Source: Firmicutes bacterium OM04-13BH (lineage in GTDB: Bacteria > Bacillota > Clostridia > Lachnospirales > Lachnospiraceae). Taken from it: 64,000 nt of DNA. Below are positions 34,912 through 44,792 of this stretch, piece by piece. The notes under the pieces were generated by a model that did not search any database, was not told the DNA's origin, and saw only the letters and a list, made by a program, of their open reading frames with translations. Numbering within the stretch: position 1 is the first letter of the stretch; each line of letters starts with the position of its first letter. The stretch lies in the NCBI GenBank assembly GCA_003481745.1, contig QULP01000002.1:124001-188000 (forward strand). The letters are read 5' to 3'. The translations under genes and the position numbers were made by a program.

Positions 34912-35547
34912 ATGTCTTACATAACAGATAGCTACGCATTAAGCGGTGAAACCTTAGTAAAACAATTTAAGAAACGAAACATGGAAGCGTTTTATTGCGC
35001 AACCAAAGAGGAAGCCAAAGAAAAAATCCTTTCCATGATTCCAAATGGCTCTTCTGTCACCTGGGGTGGTACAGAATCTATGGAAGAAGCCGGTGTATGT
35101 GAAGCCATCCGTCAGGGAGATTATGAATTTATTGACCGAAAAAAAGCCAAAACACCAGAAGAATCCCGTGCACTGTATGGTCAGATAGTCTGTGCGGATT
35201 ATTTTTTAACCAGTTCCAACGCTTTTACAAAAGATGGAATTTTAGTCAATATTGATGGTGCGAGCAACCGTGTTGCCTGCATTGCGCATGGACCGGCACA
35301 CGTTATTTTCTTAATCAGCATGGACAAATTATGTGCAAATGTTGATGAGGCGATTGACCGTATTCACACACATGCCTGTCCTCCAAATGCACTTCGTGTA
35401 AAAGCAAATACACCTTGTTCTAAGACCGGTGTCTGTGCAGATTGTTTAAGCCCGGACTGTATTTGTTGTCAAACTTTAATTACAAGATTTTCTCGCATAC
35501 CAGACCGTATTAAAGTGATACTTTGCGGAGAAAAACTGGGATTTTAA
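34912..35547 (+). CDS. LUD-domain protein (lactate-utilisation LutC-like)
   Basis: 211 residues. VTWGGTESMEEAGVCEAIR and TKDGILVNIDGASNRVACIAHGP are LUD (DUF162) motifs; the C-terminal CSKTGVCADCLSPDCICC is a cysteine-rich segment common in clostridial members. LUD proteins occur in lactate oxidation complexes, but there is no lutA or lutB here, so the partner and substrate are unknown. The start at ATG 34912 has AAAGAGAG upstream. Confidence 0.75.
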   Translation: MSYITDSYALSGETLVKQFKKRNMEAFYCATKEEAKEKILSMIPNGSSVTWGGTESMEEAGVCEAIRQGDYEFIDRKKAKTPEESRALYGQIVCADYFLTSSNAFTKDGILVNIDGASNRVACIAHGPAHVIFLISMDKLCANVDEAIDRIHTHACPPNALRVKANTPCSKTGVCADCLSPDCICCQTLITRFSRIPDRIKVILCGEKLGF

Positions 35548-35583
35548 ATTTTTTTGACCCAATCAAGTAATGAGGCAGATTAT

Positions 35584-35651
35584 AAATATCTATTCAAAAA
35601 GACCTTCTACGTTCTGAAAAAATTGTAGAAGGTCTTTTTGAATAGATATTT
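35584..35651. terminator. Long perfect hairpin (27-bp stem)
   Basis: 35584-35610 and 35625-35651 are exact inverted copies around a 14-nt loop; the inner stem AAAAAGACCTTCTAC/GTAGAAGGTCTTTTT alone would be a good bidirectional terminator for the LUD gene. The stem is unusually long. Confidence 0.7.
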
Positions 35652-35711
35652 ATTTAATTTTAATAAAATCCACAGCCACTTTTTCCATACTCTTTTATAT
35701 AGTAAAGCGCC

Positions 35712-35819
35712 TTATTCTTTTTCACTTTGAAAGGAAATAAATCCAAACAAAGTGGCGACAATAATTGTGATTATAATACTCCAAGTACTTACTCTTTCGA
35801 TTTTTATTTTCCGTTTCAT
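35712..35819 (-). CDS. Possible small membrane protein (35 residues)
   Basis: Minus-strand ORF MKRKIKIERVSTWSIIITII followed by VATLFGFISFQSEKE: a basic N-terminus, one hydrophobic segment and a charged end, as in type I toxin-like or regulatory mini-proteins. GGAG lies 13 nt upstream, which is long. No antisense RNA could be identified. Confidence 0.35.
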   Translation of the reverse strand: MKRKIKIERVSTWSIIITIIVATLFGFISFQSEKE

Positions 35820-36032
35820 TTTCACTAAAAATCTCCATATTTATTTTTTATGTAATTATACTCTCTTCAAGCTATCTTTTCAATTTCGTTCTACAGAACA
35901 ATATCGAAAATTTTATCAAAGCCATTAATTTTTCTTGTGTTTTTAAACAGATAGATTTAAAATTTTTATTTTTTGTGTGTGGTGTTGGTTTTTGATGTTA
36001 TAGATATATTTCATACTATAACATTGTGATAA

Positions 36033-36076
36033 CAAAAAAAGAACCGACCGAATTTATTTTTTCACAGCCGACTCTT
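36033..36076 (-). terminator. Terminator of the aldose epimerase operon
   Basis: On the minus strand AAGAGTCGGC pairs with GTCGGTTCTT (with GU pairs), followed by TTTTTTG. Confidence 0.6.
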
Positions 36077-36088
36077 TTCCCCTATTTC

Positions 36089-36967
36089 TTATTTTACACG
36101 AATCTGATAGCTCTTTTCAAATATTTCTCCTGCTTTGAGTTCATTTCCCCATTCTCTTTCTTCTAATTTCTTAGAAAAATCTTCTTTATCACTTCTGCCA
36201 TACCAAGGTTCAATGCATACAAATGGCGCACTCTTCTTTGCCGGTGACCAGATTCCAAATAATGGAGCATCAAATTCTACTTCCAGATAAGTCTCTCCCT
36301 GAGGATTCACAAGCCCTACTCTCTTTGCCTGATTTCCTTCGATAATTAACGCATCTTCATCAAATAAATCTTCTACTATTCTCATTTTATGATTGGTTAA
36401 TTCAAATTCTTTTTTTCTGGCAGTAAGCAGTCCGGTCTCTCCTAAGATACTGCATACAAGAGTTTTATCTGTATCAAAGCTCAACTGATAATCACTTTGT
36501 TTCTCTTCTGCTTTTAATGGACAGTTAAATGCAGGATGTCCTCCAATTGAAAAATACATCTTCTTCTCATTTGGATTTTCTACTTTCCAAAGCACCTCTA
36601 CACTTCGCCCATCCAGACGATACCCTAAATGCAGACGAAATGCAAACGGATATTTTTTCAAAGTCTCTTCATTTTCTTTTAACTCAAACCAGATTTCTTC
36701 TTCTTTTTGGCTTTCTAAAGTAAATTCCATATCCCTTGCAAATCCATGTTGGGACATAGAATAAGTTTTCCCTTCAAATACAGACTCTTTTTCTCTGTAA
36801 TTTCCTACAATCGGAAATAAAACCGGTGAAGTTCTTCCCCAATATGCAGAATCTCCATGCCATAAATACTCTTGATTCGTTTTATTATCTTTTAAAGATT
36901 TCATCTCTGCTCCCTTAGAAGAAATCTTTAATGTTAATTCCTGATTTTTTAACTGGTACTCTGCCAT
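36089..36967 (-). CDS. Aldose 1-epimerase family protein
   Basis: 292 residues of the galactose mutarotase-like (LacX/YeaD) superfamily: EYLWHGDSAYWGRTSPVLFPIVG, FSIGGHPAFNCP (catalytic-region His) and the closing FVCIEPWYGRSD. Interconverts anomers of a hexose or a phosphorylated sugar; the substrate is not predictable. The start at ATG 36967 is supported by AGGGGGAAGG. It lies 13 nt after the NUDIX gene, so co-transcription is likely. Confidence 0.82.
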   Translation of the reverse strand: MAEYQLKNQELTLKISSKGAEMKSLKDNKTNQEYLWHGDSAYWGRTSPVLFPIVGNYREKESVFEGKTYSMSQHGFARDMEFTLESQKEEEIWFELKENEETLKKYPFAFRLHLGYRLDGRSVEVLWKVENPNEKKMYFSIGGHPAFNCPLKAEEKQSDYQLSFDTDKTLVCSILGETGLLTARKKEFELTNHKMRIVEDLFDEDALIIEGNQAKRVGLVNPQGETYLEVEFDAPLFGIWSPAKKSAPFVCIEPWYGRSDKEDFSKKLEEREWGNELKAGEIFEKSYQIRVK

Positions 36968-36980
36968 TTTCCTTCCCCCT

Positions 36981-37484
36981 CTAGTCTTCAAACACCTGTC
37001 TGATGCTGTCATAATGCAGGAAAATTCCCTGTTTTGCATAAGCCTTGATTTGTTCTACTGTCGCAATTTCAAATCCCGCCACTTCTTCGTCCTGTACTTT
37101 TACATCTTTTTCATCAAACTCCAGCACAAACTTATAAATATCTACAAAATAATTATTTTTTTCTTCCGGATTAATTCGCTGATAGGTAAATACATAACCG
37201 CCTCCGGCATTTGAAACATCGATTCCTGTTTCTTCTTTTACTTCACGCATGGCAGCTTCTTTTGATTCTTCTCCGGCACGGACTCCGCCACCTGGCACCT
37301 CCCACCAGCCTGCTGCCCATTCCTTATCCATACGACGCTTTGTAATTAAAAATTTCCCATCCGGTCTTTGAAGCACTCCAAGTACGGTAAGATGAAATTC
37401 ATCCGGTTTCATATTCCAGTCGTTACGCTTCATTGTTCTTCCCATTTTTTCTTTTTTTTCATTATAGATATCCCATAATTCCAT
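36981..37484 (-). CDS. NUDIX hydrolase
   Basis: 167 residues. Nudix box GGGVRAGEESKEAAMREVKEETGID is intact (about residues 65-89). The N-terminus MELWDIYNEKKEKMGRTM followed by FHLTVLGVL resembles the IDI-like Nudix subgroup, whose physiological substrates are mostly unknown. Middle gene of thiE-NUDIX-epimerase, all leftward. Confidence 0.8.
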   Translation of the reverse strand: MELWDIYNEKKEKMGRTMKRNDWNMKPDEFHLTVLGVLQRPDGKFLITKRRMDKEWAAGWWEVPGGGVRAGEESKEAAMREVKEETGIDVSNAGGGYVFTYQRINPEEKNNYFVDIYKFVLEFDEKDVKVQDEEVAGFEIATVEQIKAYAKQGIFLHYDSIRQVFED

Positions 37485-37505
37485 TTTACTTTCTCCTATT
37501 TTCTC

Positions 37506-38162
37506 TTATTTTGTAATTTCTTTTGCAAGTTCTGCCAGTTTTTTACTGCTTTCTTTAATATTCGGCTTTGCATAAATTCCCGACACAACCGCCACTCCTG
37601 CAACACCACTACCCTTTAACTGCAGAATATTCTCTTCACATACACCACCAATAGCAACAACCGGAATTGAAACACTCTCACAGATTTCTTTTAATACCTC
37701 CATCGAAATCTTATTTGCATCTCCTTTGGTTGTTGTTCCAAAGACTGCTCCAACCCCTAAGTAATCTGCTCCCATTTGTTCTGCTTCTTTTGCCTGTTCT
37801 ACGGTTCGTGCAGATACGCCAATGATTTTATCAGCCCCTAATCTTTTTCTTACCTCCATAGCTCTTGCATCTTTTTGTCCGACATGAACTCCATCTGCAT
37901 CAGATGCAAGTGCAATCTCTACATTATCATTAATAATCAGCGGTATCTGATATTCTTTAGTTAATTTTCTGATTACCTTTGCTTCTTCTAAAAATTCATC
38001 TTCCTTTAAGGACTTTTCTCGAAGCTGAATACAGGTCACTCCACCTTTCAGGGAATCTTCTATCTGCTCTTCAAATGTCTTATCTCCTACCCAGGCACGG
38101 TCTGTCACTCCATAAAGCAGCAATGCCTGTTTTACTTTTTCTCTTTTTTCTTCTATCGTCAC
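37506..38162 (-). CDS. thiE: Thiamine-phosphate synthase
   Basis: 218 residues: TCIQLREKSLKEDEFLEEA (pyrophosphate-binding QLREK), PLIINDNVEIALASDADGVHVGQKD, IGVSARTVEQAKEAEQMGADYLGVGAVFGTTTK and the final VVAIGGV motif. Joins HMP-PP and thiazole phosphate to give TMP. No thiM, thiD or TPP riboswitch is visible nearby; the gene stands first in a mixed operon. Confidence 0.93.
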   Translation of the reverse strand: MTIEEKREKVKQALLLYGVTDRAWVGDKTFEEQIEDSLKGGVTCIQLREKSLKEDEFLEEAKVIRKLTKEYQIPLIINDNVEIALASDADGVHVGQKDARAMEVRKRLGADKIIGVSARTVEQAKEAEQMGADYLGVGAVFGTTTKGDANKISMEVLKEICESVSIPVVAIGGVCEENILQLKGSGVAGVAVVSGIYAKPNIKESSKKLAELAKEITK

Positions 38163-38578
38163 TTTTGCTATACCTTTCTTTCTATCTCTTTATTTTTCCT
38201 CATTTTGACCCCATTCTATCATAGATTCCAAAAAACTGCAAAACCAAACGTTTTGTATTTTTTTCAGAACCTGAATTTATGTCGTTGACTTTATTTTTAT
38301 CTTGTGCTACAAATAAACTCGTAAGTTATATTTCTCTTCTTTTATGGAATACTATGGTAAAAATTTCTCTTTTTACGATAGACCATTTTACATTTCAAAG
38401 AAGAAATCAATCATTTTTGATTGTTTCTTTCATTACAAGATTCCATTTTTATTCTTTTAAATTCGAATCTTGATATAGAATGGTTTCGTTTTGTATACAA
38501 TATACAATTTTACCATATCTTACCAATTTTAGACTTTTTACTACCAGACTCAAAAAGAACAGGAGGTACTTATTTACT
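38163..38578. other. Intergenic region between thiE and pflB
   Basis: 416 bp, strongly AT-rich, no gene. It contains a hairpin at about 38401-38430 (AAGAAATCAATCA against TGATTGTTTCTT, one bulge) and the predicted pflB promoter. No riboswitch recognised. Confidence 0.5.
38470..38499 (+). promoter_or_regulatory. Predicted pflB promoter
   Basis: TTGATA (38470-38475), 18-nt spacer, TATACA (38494-38499), about 80 nt before the pflB start. Confidence 0.45.
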
Positions 38579-40807
38579 ATGATGAGACAAGAATGGAGAA
38601 CTTTTAATGGCGGAGCATGGGAAAAAGAAATTAATGTCCGCAATTTTATTCAAACGAACTATATCCCTTACGACGGAACTTCCGATTTCTTAGAAGGACC
38701 AACCAAAGATACTACCGATTTATGGAATGAAGTACTTGACTTATATAAACAAGAACGAGAAAATGGCGGTGTTCTCGATATGGATACGAAAACTATTTCT
38801 ACCATTACTTCTCATAAGGCTGGATATATCGACAAAAGCAAAGAGAAAATTGTCGGTTTACAGACTGATGTCCCGTTAAAACGTTCTCTCCAACCTTATG
38901 GTGGAATCCGTATGGCAATTAAAGCGTGCGAAGACAATGGTTATCATGTTGACCCTGAAGTCGTTGAATACTTTACCACGCACAGAAAGACGCACAATGC
39001 AGGCGTATTTGATGCCTATACCCCGGAAATGCGTGCCTGCCGTTCCAATCATATTATTACAGGACTTCCTGATGCTTATGGACGTGGACGCATTATCGGT
39101 GACTATCGAAGAGCTGCTCTTTATGGAGTAGACCGTTTAATCGAAGAAAAAGAAGAACAAAAAGCAAGCACCCGTACTATTATGTATTCTGATGTTATCC
39201 GTGAACGAGAAGAACTTTCCGAGCAGATTCGTGCTTTACAGATGTTAAAAGAACTGGCTAAAATCTATGGCTGTGATATCTCTGCTCCGGCAACGAACCT
39301 ACTTGAAGCAACACAGGCATTATACTTTGCTTACCTTGCTGCCGTAAAAGAACAAAATGGGGCTGCAATGAGTCTTGGACGTACCTCTACCTTCCTTGAT
39401 ATTTATGCAGAACGTGACTTAAAAGAAGGTACATTTACAGAAAAAGAAATTCAGGAAATCATTGACCAGTTTATTATGAAACTGCGTCTGGTTTGCTTTG
39501 CCCGTACTCCGGAATACAACCAGTTATTTGCCGGTGACCCGACCTGGGTAACTGAATCCATTGGTGGTGTCGGAATTGATGGCCGTCCACTGGTAACCAA
39601 AATGTCCTTCCGTTATTTAAACACTTTAAATAATTTAGGTGCTGCACCAGAACCGAATCTGACTGTTTTATGGTCTGTTCAGCTTCCAGAAAACTTTAAA
39701 AAATTCTGTGCTGATATTTCCATCAAACATTCTGCCATCCAGTATGAAAATGATGACATTATGCGTGTTGTTCATGGCGATGATTACGGAATTGCCTGCT
39801 GTGTTTCTTCCATGAAAATCGGAAAAGAAATGCAGTTCTTCGGTGCTCGTGCAAATCTTGCAAAATGCCTGCTTTACGCAATCAATGGCGGTGTTGACGA
39901 AATTTCCAAAAAACAGGTTGGACCAAAATACCGCCCAATCACTTCTAAATATTTAGATTTCGATGAAGTAATGGATAAATACAAGGATATGATGAAATGG
40001 CTTGCAGGTGTTTACGTTAATGCATTAAACATCATTCACTACATGCATGACAAATACAGCTATGAGCGTCTTCAGATGGCTCTGCACGATAAAAAAATAA
40101 GACGCTGGTTTGCAACTGGTATCGCAGGATTTTCCGTTGTAGCGGATTCTTTATCAGCAATTAAATATGCAAAGGTAAAACCAATCCGTGATGAACAGGG
40201 GATTACTGTAGACTTTGAAGTTGAAGGAGATTTCCCGAAATACGGAAATGATGATGACCGTGTTGATGCACTCGCAGAAGAAGTACTTCACACCTTTATG
40301 CAGTATATCCGCGGAAATCACACTTACCGTGGCGGAGTTCCGACAACTTCTATTCTTACCATTACTTCCAACGTTTCTTATGGTAAAAATACAGGAGCAA
40401 CTCCAGATGGAAGAAAAGCCGGAGAAGCCTTTGCTCCCGGTGCAAACCCAATGCATGGACGTGATACTCACGGAGCAATTGCTTCTCTTGCCTCTGTTGC
40501 CAAAATTCCATTTATGGATGCGCAGGATGGAATCTCCAACACCTTCTCTATTGTGCCGGGCGCACTTGGCAAACATGGAAATGATACTACAAACTTAGTT
40601 GGAATGTTAGATGGTTATATGACAAAGGGCGGACATCACTTAAATGTTAATGTATTTAACCGTGATACTCTTTTGGATGCCCAGAAACATCCGGAAAATT
40701 ATCCACAGCTTACCATCCGTGTATCTGGATATGCTGTAAACTTTATTAAATTAACAAAAGAACAGCAGGATGAAGTAATTTCCAGAACGTTCCACGAACG
40801 CATGTAA
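38579..40807 (+). CDS. pflB: Formate C-acetyltransferase (pyruvate formate-lyase)
   Basis: 742 residues. Catalytic adjacent cysteines in [15 protein letters not shown], glycyl-radical loop [14 protein letters not shown] near the C-terminus, and the typical PFL block [22 protein letters not shown]. Converts pyruvate and CoA to acetyl-CoA and formate under anoxia. AGGAGG at 38562 supports ATG 38579. The activase gene follows after 27 nt. Full length. Confidence 0.97.
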   Translation: MMRQEWRTFNGGAWEKEINVRNFIQTNYIPYDGTSDFLEGPTKDTTDLWNEVLDLYKQERENGGVLDMDTKTISTITSHKAGYIDKSKEKIVGLQTDVPLKRSLQPYGGIRMAIKACEDNGYHVDPEVVEYFTTHRKTHNAGVFDAYTPEMRACRSNHIITGLPDAYGRGRIIGDYRRAALYGVDRLIEEKEEQKASTRTIMYSDVIREREELSEQIRALQMLKELAKIYGCDISAPATNLLEATQALYFAYLAAVKEQNGAAMSLGRTSTFLDIYAERDLKEGTFTEKEIQEIIDQFIMKLRLVCFARTPEYNQLFAGDPTWVTESIGGVGIDGRPLVTKMSFRYLNTLNNLGAAPEPNLTVLWSVQLPENFKKFCADISIKHSAIQYENDDIMRVVHGDDYGIACCVSSMKIGKEMQFFGARANLAKCLLYAINGGVDEISKKQVGPKYRPITSKYLDFDEVMDKYKDMMKWLAGVYVNALNIIHYMHDKYSYERLQMALHDKKIRRWFATGIAGFSVVADSLSAIKYAKVKPIRDEQGITVDFEVEGDFPKYGNDDDRVDALAEEVLHTFMQYIRGNHTYRGGVPTTSILTITSNVSYGKNTGATPDGRKAGEAFAPGANPMHGRDTHGAIASLASVAKIPFMDAQDGISNTFSIVPGALGKHGNDTTNLVGMLDGYMTKGGHHLNVNVFNRDTLLDAQKHPENYPQLTIRVSGYAVNFIKLTKEQQDEVISRTFHERM

Positions 40808-40834
40808 TTTTGATAAAAAAGGAGATTAAACACT

Positions 40835-41605
40835 ATGAAAGGTCGGATTCACTCACTAGAAAGTTTTGGTACAGTAGATGGACCAGGGATTCGTTATGTT
40901 GTATTTTTTCAGGGCTGCCCGATGCGCTGCCTCTACTGCCACAATCCAGATACCTGGAGTACAGAAGCTGGAACTTTAATGGAAAGCGATGAAATTTTAA
41001 ACGCCATTAAAAGAAATCAGACCTTTTATACATCTGGAGGTATCACCGCTACTGGCGGTGAGCCTCTGATGCAGATAGAATTTTTAATTGAACTTTTCAC
41101 AAAAGCCAAAGAAACGGGAATTCATACCTGCCTTGACACTTCAGGAATTTTATTTAACCGAGAAAATCCTAAAAAACTGGCACAATTTGACCAACTGCTT
41201 TCTGTTACGGATTTGATTCTATTGGATATCAAACATATCAATCCTGATGAGCATAAAAAACTGACTTCACATTCTAACACTAACATACTTGATTTTGCCA
41301 GATATCTCGATGAGAAGCAGATTCCTGTCTGGATCCGTCATGTGGTTGTTCCTGAAATCACTTATAAAAAAAATTTTTTAATAAAACTGGGAGAATTTCT
41401 TTCAACCCTTCATAATGTAAAGGCCATAGAAGTACTTCCTTATCATAGGATGGGATGTGTGAAATATGAGAATCTTGGTTTTGAATATGCATTAAAAGAT
41501 GCACCCCAGCTTACAAAAGCTGAGGCGCAAAGAGCAGAGGAAATTCTTTTAGAAAGTATCAAAGCGCATACAGGATGCGAATTTATTTCTGATTTTGGAC
41601 GGTAA
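40835..41605 (+). CDS. pflA: Pyruvate formate-lyase activating enzyme
   Basis: 256 residues. ESFGTVDGPGIRYVVFFQGCPMRCLYCHNPDTW carries the radical SAM CxxxCxxC, GGITATGGEPLMQ the GGE motif, and HRMGCVKYENLG the C-terminal region. It abstracts a hydrogen from the PflB glycine to create the radical. AAAGGAG precedes the ATG. It converges on the DUF362 gene with a 7-nt gap. Confidence 0.97.
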   Translation: MKGRIHSLESFGTVDGPGIRYVVFFQGCPMRCLYCHNPDTWSTEAGTLMESDEILNAIKRNQTFYTSGGITATGGEPLMQIEFLIELFTKAKETGIHTCLDTSGILFNRENPKKLAQFDQLLSVTDLILLDIKHINPDEHKKLTSHSNTNILDFARYLDEKQIPVWIRHVVVPEITYKKNFLIKLGEFLSTLHNVKAIEVLPYHRMGCVKYENLGFEYALKDAPQLTKAEAQRAEEILLESIKAHTGCEFISDFGR

Positions 41606-41612
41606 GTTTAAC

Positions 41613-42734
41613 TCAAATATCTGTGAGATAGGTTTTTAAAAATTCATAAATCTCTGTTTCTGTAGGGGGACATCCTTTTAAGTGACATGCAAATTTTGCG
41701 GTACAATTTCCGATTCCAAGCGTTCCGCTTTTTCCTCGGAATCCCTGTCCGATTGCAATTTTTGTATCTAACTTTTTAAGAAGTCCCTCTTCTTTTAAAC
41801 GGTCTAATGCCGGCATCAGATATCCATAGCAGGCACTGCAGGATTCTACCTCTTCTACCGCATCTAAAAGTTCTACAATTTTTCTCTTTCTTACTTCTAA
41901 AATCGCCGCTTCTGTTGGTGTTTGAGTTCCACAACTTTTTATCACTGCATGTTCAATATCCGCACTGCCAACTCCAAGTTTTTCTGCCATTAAAATATAT
42001 GGCACTTCTTTTATCTCATAATTCAAAAAACGACACACATAAGCGTCACATAAAACAGGATCTGTTACCGCCAAAATTCGATTCATCACAACCGGATTTC
42101 CACCATCTTCAAAATCCAAATCTCCGCAGATATTATCGACTACAATAAAATCCTGCTGAAGATACGCATTCAAGTGTGCAATCGGCTCATGCAGACCCAT
42201 TGTGTGAAAATGACGTTTTTCCTTATTTGGAATTAACCCCTTTAAATTCTTAAGCGCACAGGTCAGCTTCGTCTGACAGTGTCCTTTTAAGACTGGTACA
42301 TTAATCAGAAAATCTAATTTTAAAGCTGTATCACAAATCAGAAGTTCCATTCCTTTACAATCGCAAAGAGAACTGCTGTCTTTCTGCATATCTGCAAGCG
42401 GTACCTGATATTTTTCAGAAAGTTTCTGATATCCGCATACCTCAAAAGATTCTTCTGTTTTATCACCAACCCAGGAACCCTCTAAAATCACTAAATTTTG
42501 ATATCCTCTCTCCTGAAGATATTCAATAATTCCCTCTACCACCTCAGGATGTGTTGTTCCACCATAAGAGGCCTCACTCGGTGCGACAAGATTGGGCTTA
42601 ATTCCGATTTTACAATTTTTATTTTCTCCATTTTTTTTCTTGATTTCTGTTTCTAAATCTGCCGCTTCTAACAAATGCTTGGTATTTTCTTTATAGTCTG
42701 TACCCTGTATCATCCAGATTTCATTTTGATTCAT
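41613..42734 (-). CDS. DUF362-domain protein
   Basis: About 373 residues. KIGIKPNLVAPSEASYGGTTHPEVVEGII and LINVPVLKGHCQTKLTCALKNLKGLIP are DUF362 motifs. The C-terminal third has scattered cysteines (VESCSACYGYLMP, CTAKFACHLKGCPPT) but no regular ferredoxin pair. The family's function is not established; some members have redox cofactors. The start is uncertain: ATG 42734 or GTG 42755. Confidence 0.75.
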   Translation of the reverse strand: MNQNEIWMIQGTDYKENTKHLLEAADLETEIKKKNGENKNCKIGIKPNLVAPSEASYGGTTHPEVVEGIIEYLQERGYQNLVILEGSWVGDKTEESFEVCGYQKLSEKYQVPLADMQKDSSSLCDCKGMELLICDTALKLDFLINVPVLKGHCQTKLTCALKNLKGLIPNKEKRHFHTMGLHEPIAHLNAYLQQDFIVVDNICGDLDFEDGGNPVVMNRILAVTDPVLCDAYVCRFLNYEIKEVPYILMAEKLGVGSADIEHAVIKSCGTQTPTEAAILEVRKRKIVELLDAVEEVESCSACYGYLMPALDRLKEEGLLKKLDTKIAIGQGFRGKSGTLGIGNCTAKFACHLKGCPPTETEIYEFLKTYLTDI

Positions 42735-42770
42735 TTTGATTCCAACTTTCTCCACGTTATTTATAATTTA

Positions 42771-42803
42771 AAAAAGAAGCCACAAAAACCTTCTTTCTGG
42801 CTT
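42771..42803 (-). terminator. Terminator of the ABC exporter operon
   Basis: Minus strand AAGCCA (42803-42798) pairs with TGGCTT (42782-42777), followed by CTTTTTT. Confidence 0.6.
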
Positions 42804-42854
42804 ATCTTAACAAGCCGGACTAAAAAGTTCAAGTAACTTCTTCTCATTTACTTT

Positions 42855-44792
42855 TTATGCTGTCTCTTCCGCAAAATTTCCGGTATAAAGCTGATAGTAT
42901 TTTCCTTTTTCTTCCATCAGCTGTTCATGTGTACCTCTCTCAATAATTCGTCCCTGCTCCAGTACCATAATACAATCTGAGTTCCGTACCGTAGAAAGAC
43001 GGTGTGCAATAACAAAAGTTGTTCTTCCTTTCATCAGACGGTCCATCCCCTGCTGCACCAATGTCTCTGTTCTAGTATCAATTGAAGAGGTTGCTTCATC
43101 TAAGATTAATACCGGCGGGTCTGCAACTGCTGCTCTTGCAATCGCTAAAAGCTGACGCTGTCCCTGACTTAAGTTTCCGCCATCTCCACTTAACTTTGTC
43201 TGATATCCTTCTGGTAATCTGCGCACAAAGCTGTCTGCATTCGCCAGTTTTGCTGCCGCAATACACTCTTCATCTGTTGCATCCAAACGACCATAACGAA
43301 TATTATCCATAACGGTTCCGGTAAACAAGTGAGTATCCTGAAGCACGATACCAAGAGAACGTCTTAAATCTGCTTTTTTGATTTTATTGATATTAATGTT
43401 ATCGTATCGGATTTTACCATCCTGAATATCATAAAAACGGTTAATCAGATTTGTAATTGTCGTTTTTCCGGCTCCGGTACTTCCTACAAACGCAATTTTC
43501 TGTCCAGGCGTTGCAAATAATTTCACATTATGAAGTACAATCTTTTCTTCATTATATCCAAAATCGACATCATTAAAGGTAACATCACCTTCGAGTTTGG
43601 TATATGTTACCGTTCCGTCTGCCTGATGTGGATGTTTCCATGCCCAGACGCCCGTTCTTTCTTTTGTCTCTTCTAATGTTCCGTCCTCATGTTCTTTTGC
43701 ATTGACAAGCTCTACATATCCATCATCCACTTCCGGCTCGGCATCTAATAAGTGAAAGATACGGTCTGCACCAGCCATTGCCATAACAATACTGTTCATC
43801 TGCTGACTGATTTGAGTGACTGGCTGGGTAAAGCTTTTATTCAATGTTAAAAAAGAAACCAGAGTACCAAGGCTGAGTCCGCAAATTCCACTGATTGCCA
43901 GAATTGCACCAAATGCAGAACATAAGACATAACTGATAATACCAAGATTATTATTAATCGGCATCATAATATTGGCAAAGGTATTCGCGTTATCTGCGCT
44001 CTTTCTGAGTTCTTCATTTAATTTTTGAAACTCTTCGATTGCTTTTTCTTCATGGCAGAATACTTTTACGACTTTCTGTCCATCCATCATTTCCTCGATG
44101 TAGCCATTTACCTTACCAAGGTTCATCTGCTGTTCCCCAAAGTATTTTCCGGATTTTTCCGCCAGTTTTTTCGATACAACTGTCATCACACCTACCATTA
44201 AGAGCGTCAGAATTGTAAGCGGGATATCGAGTACAATCATACTGATAAAAGTCATTACAATCGTAACCGCCGAGTTTAATACCTGTGGAATACTTTGTCC
44301 CATAAGCTGTCTTAAGGTATCTACGTCATTGGTATAAACAGACATGATATCTCCATGTGCATGGGTATCAAAGTATTTAATCGGTAATGATTCCATGTGT
44401 GTAAACAATTCAACACGAAGATTTCTCATCGTTCCCTGACTAATATATACCATGATTTTATTATATGCTAAAGAAGAAATAACTCCAACAGCAAAAATTC
44501 CAGCCAGTTTGGTAAGCGCCTGCATCAGAGGAACAAAATCTGGTGTTTCTGCTTTTGTCATCGGTACAATATAATCATCAATCAAAGACTGCATAAATAA
44601 ACTTCCCTCTAAGGTTGCAAATGCAGTAATCATAATACATATCACGACCAGAAGAAACTGAAACTTATAATTTTTCAGCATATATCCAAGCGTTCTTTTT
44701 AATGTTTTTGTCGGATTCGGCGCACCGTTTTTTCCAAATGGTCCACCTGCCACTCCTGGACCGCCTCTCATTACTCTTGCCTGTCCTGCCAT
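42855..44792 (-). CDS. ABC exporter subunit with canonical catalytic site
   Basis: 645 residues: six-helix membrane domain, then a nucleotide-binding domain with Walker A GSTGAGKTT, Q-loop, signature NLSQGQRQL, Walker B PVLILDEATSSID and the H-switch (VIAHRLS). A segment of about 35 extra residues lies before the NBD (VELVNAKEHEDGTLEETKER). It forms a heterodimeric multidrug-type exporter with the preceding gene, whose stop overlaps this start. Confidence 0.92.
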   Translation of the reverse strand: MAGQARVMRGGPGVAGGPFGKNGAPNPTKTLKRTLGYMLKNYKFQFLLVVICIMITAFATLEGSLFMQSLIDDYIVPMTKAETPDFVPLMQALTKLAGIFAVGVISSLAYNKIMVYISQGTMRNLRVELFTHMESLPIKYFDTHAHGDIMSVYTNDVDTLRQLMGQSIPQVLNSAVTIVMTFISMIVLDIPLTILTLLMVGVMTVVSKKLAEKSGKYFGEQQMNLGKVNGYIEEMMDGQKVVKVFCHEEKAIEEFQKLNEELRKSADNANTFANIMMPINNNLGIISYVLCSAFGAILAISGICGLSLGTLVSFLTLNKSFTQPVTQISQQMNSIVMAMAGADRIFHLLDAEPEVDDGYVELVNAKEHEDGTLEETKERTGVWAWKHPHQADGTVTYTKLEGDVTFNDVDFGYNEEKIVLHNVKLFATPGQKIAFVGSTGAGKTTITNLINRFYDIQDGKIRYDNININKIKKADLRRSLGIVLQDTHLFTGTVMDNIRYGRLDATDEECIAAAKLANADSFVRRLPEGYQTKLSGDGGNLSQGQRQLLAIARAAVADPPVLILDEATSSIDTRTETLVQQGMDRLMKGRTTFVIAHRLSTVRNSDCIMVLEQGRIIERGTHEQLMEEKGKYYQLYTGNFAEETA

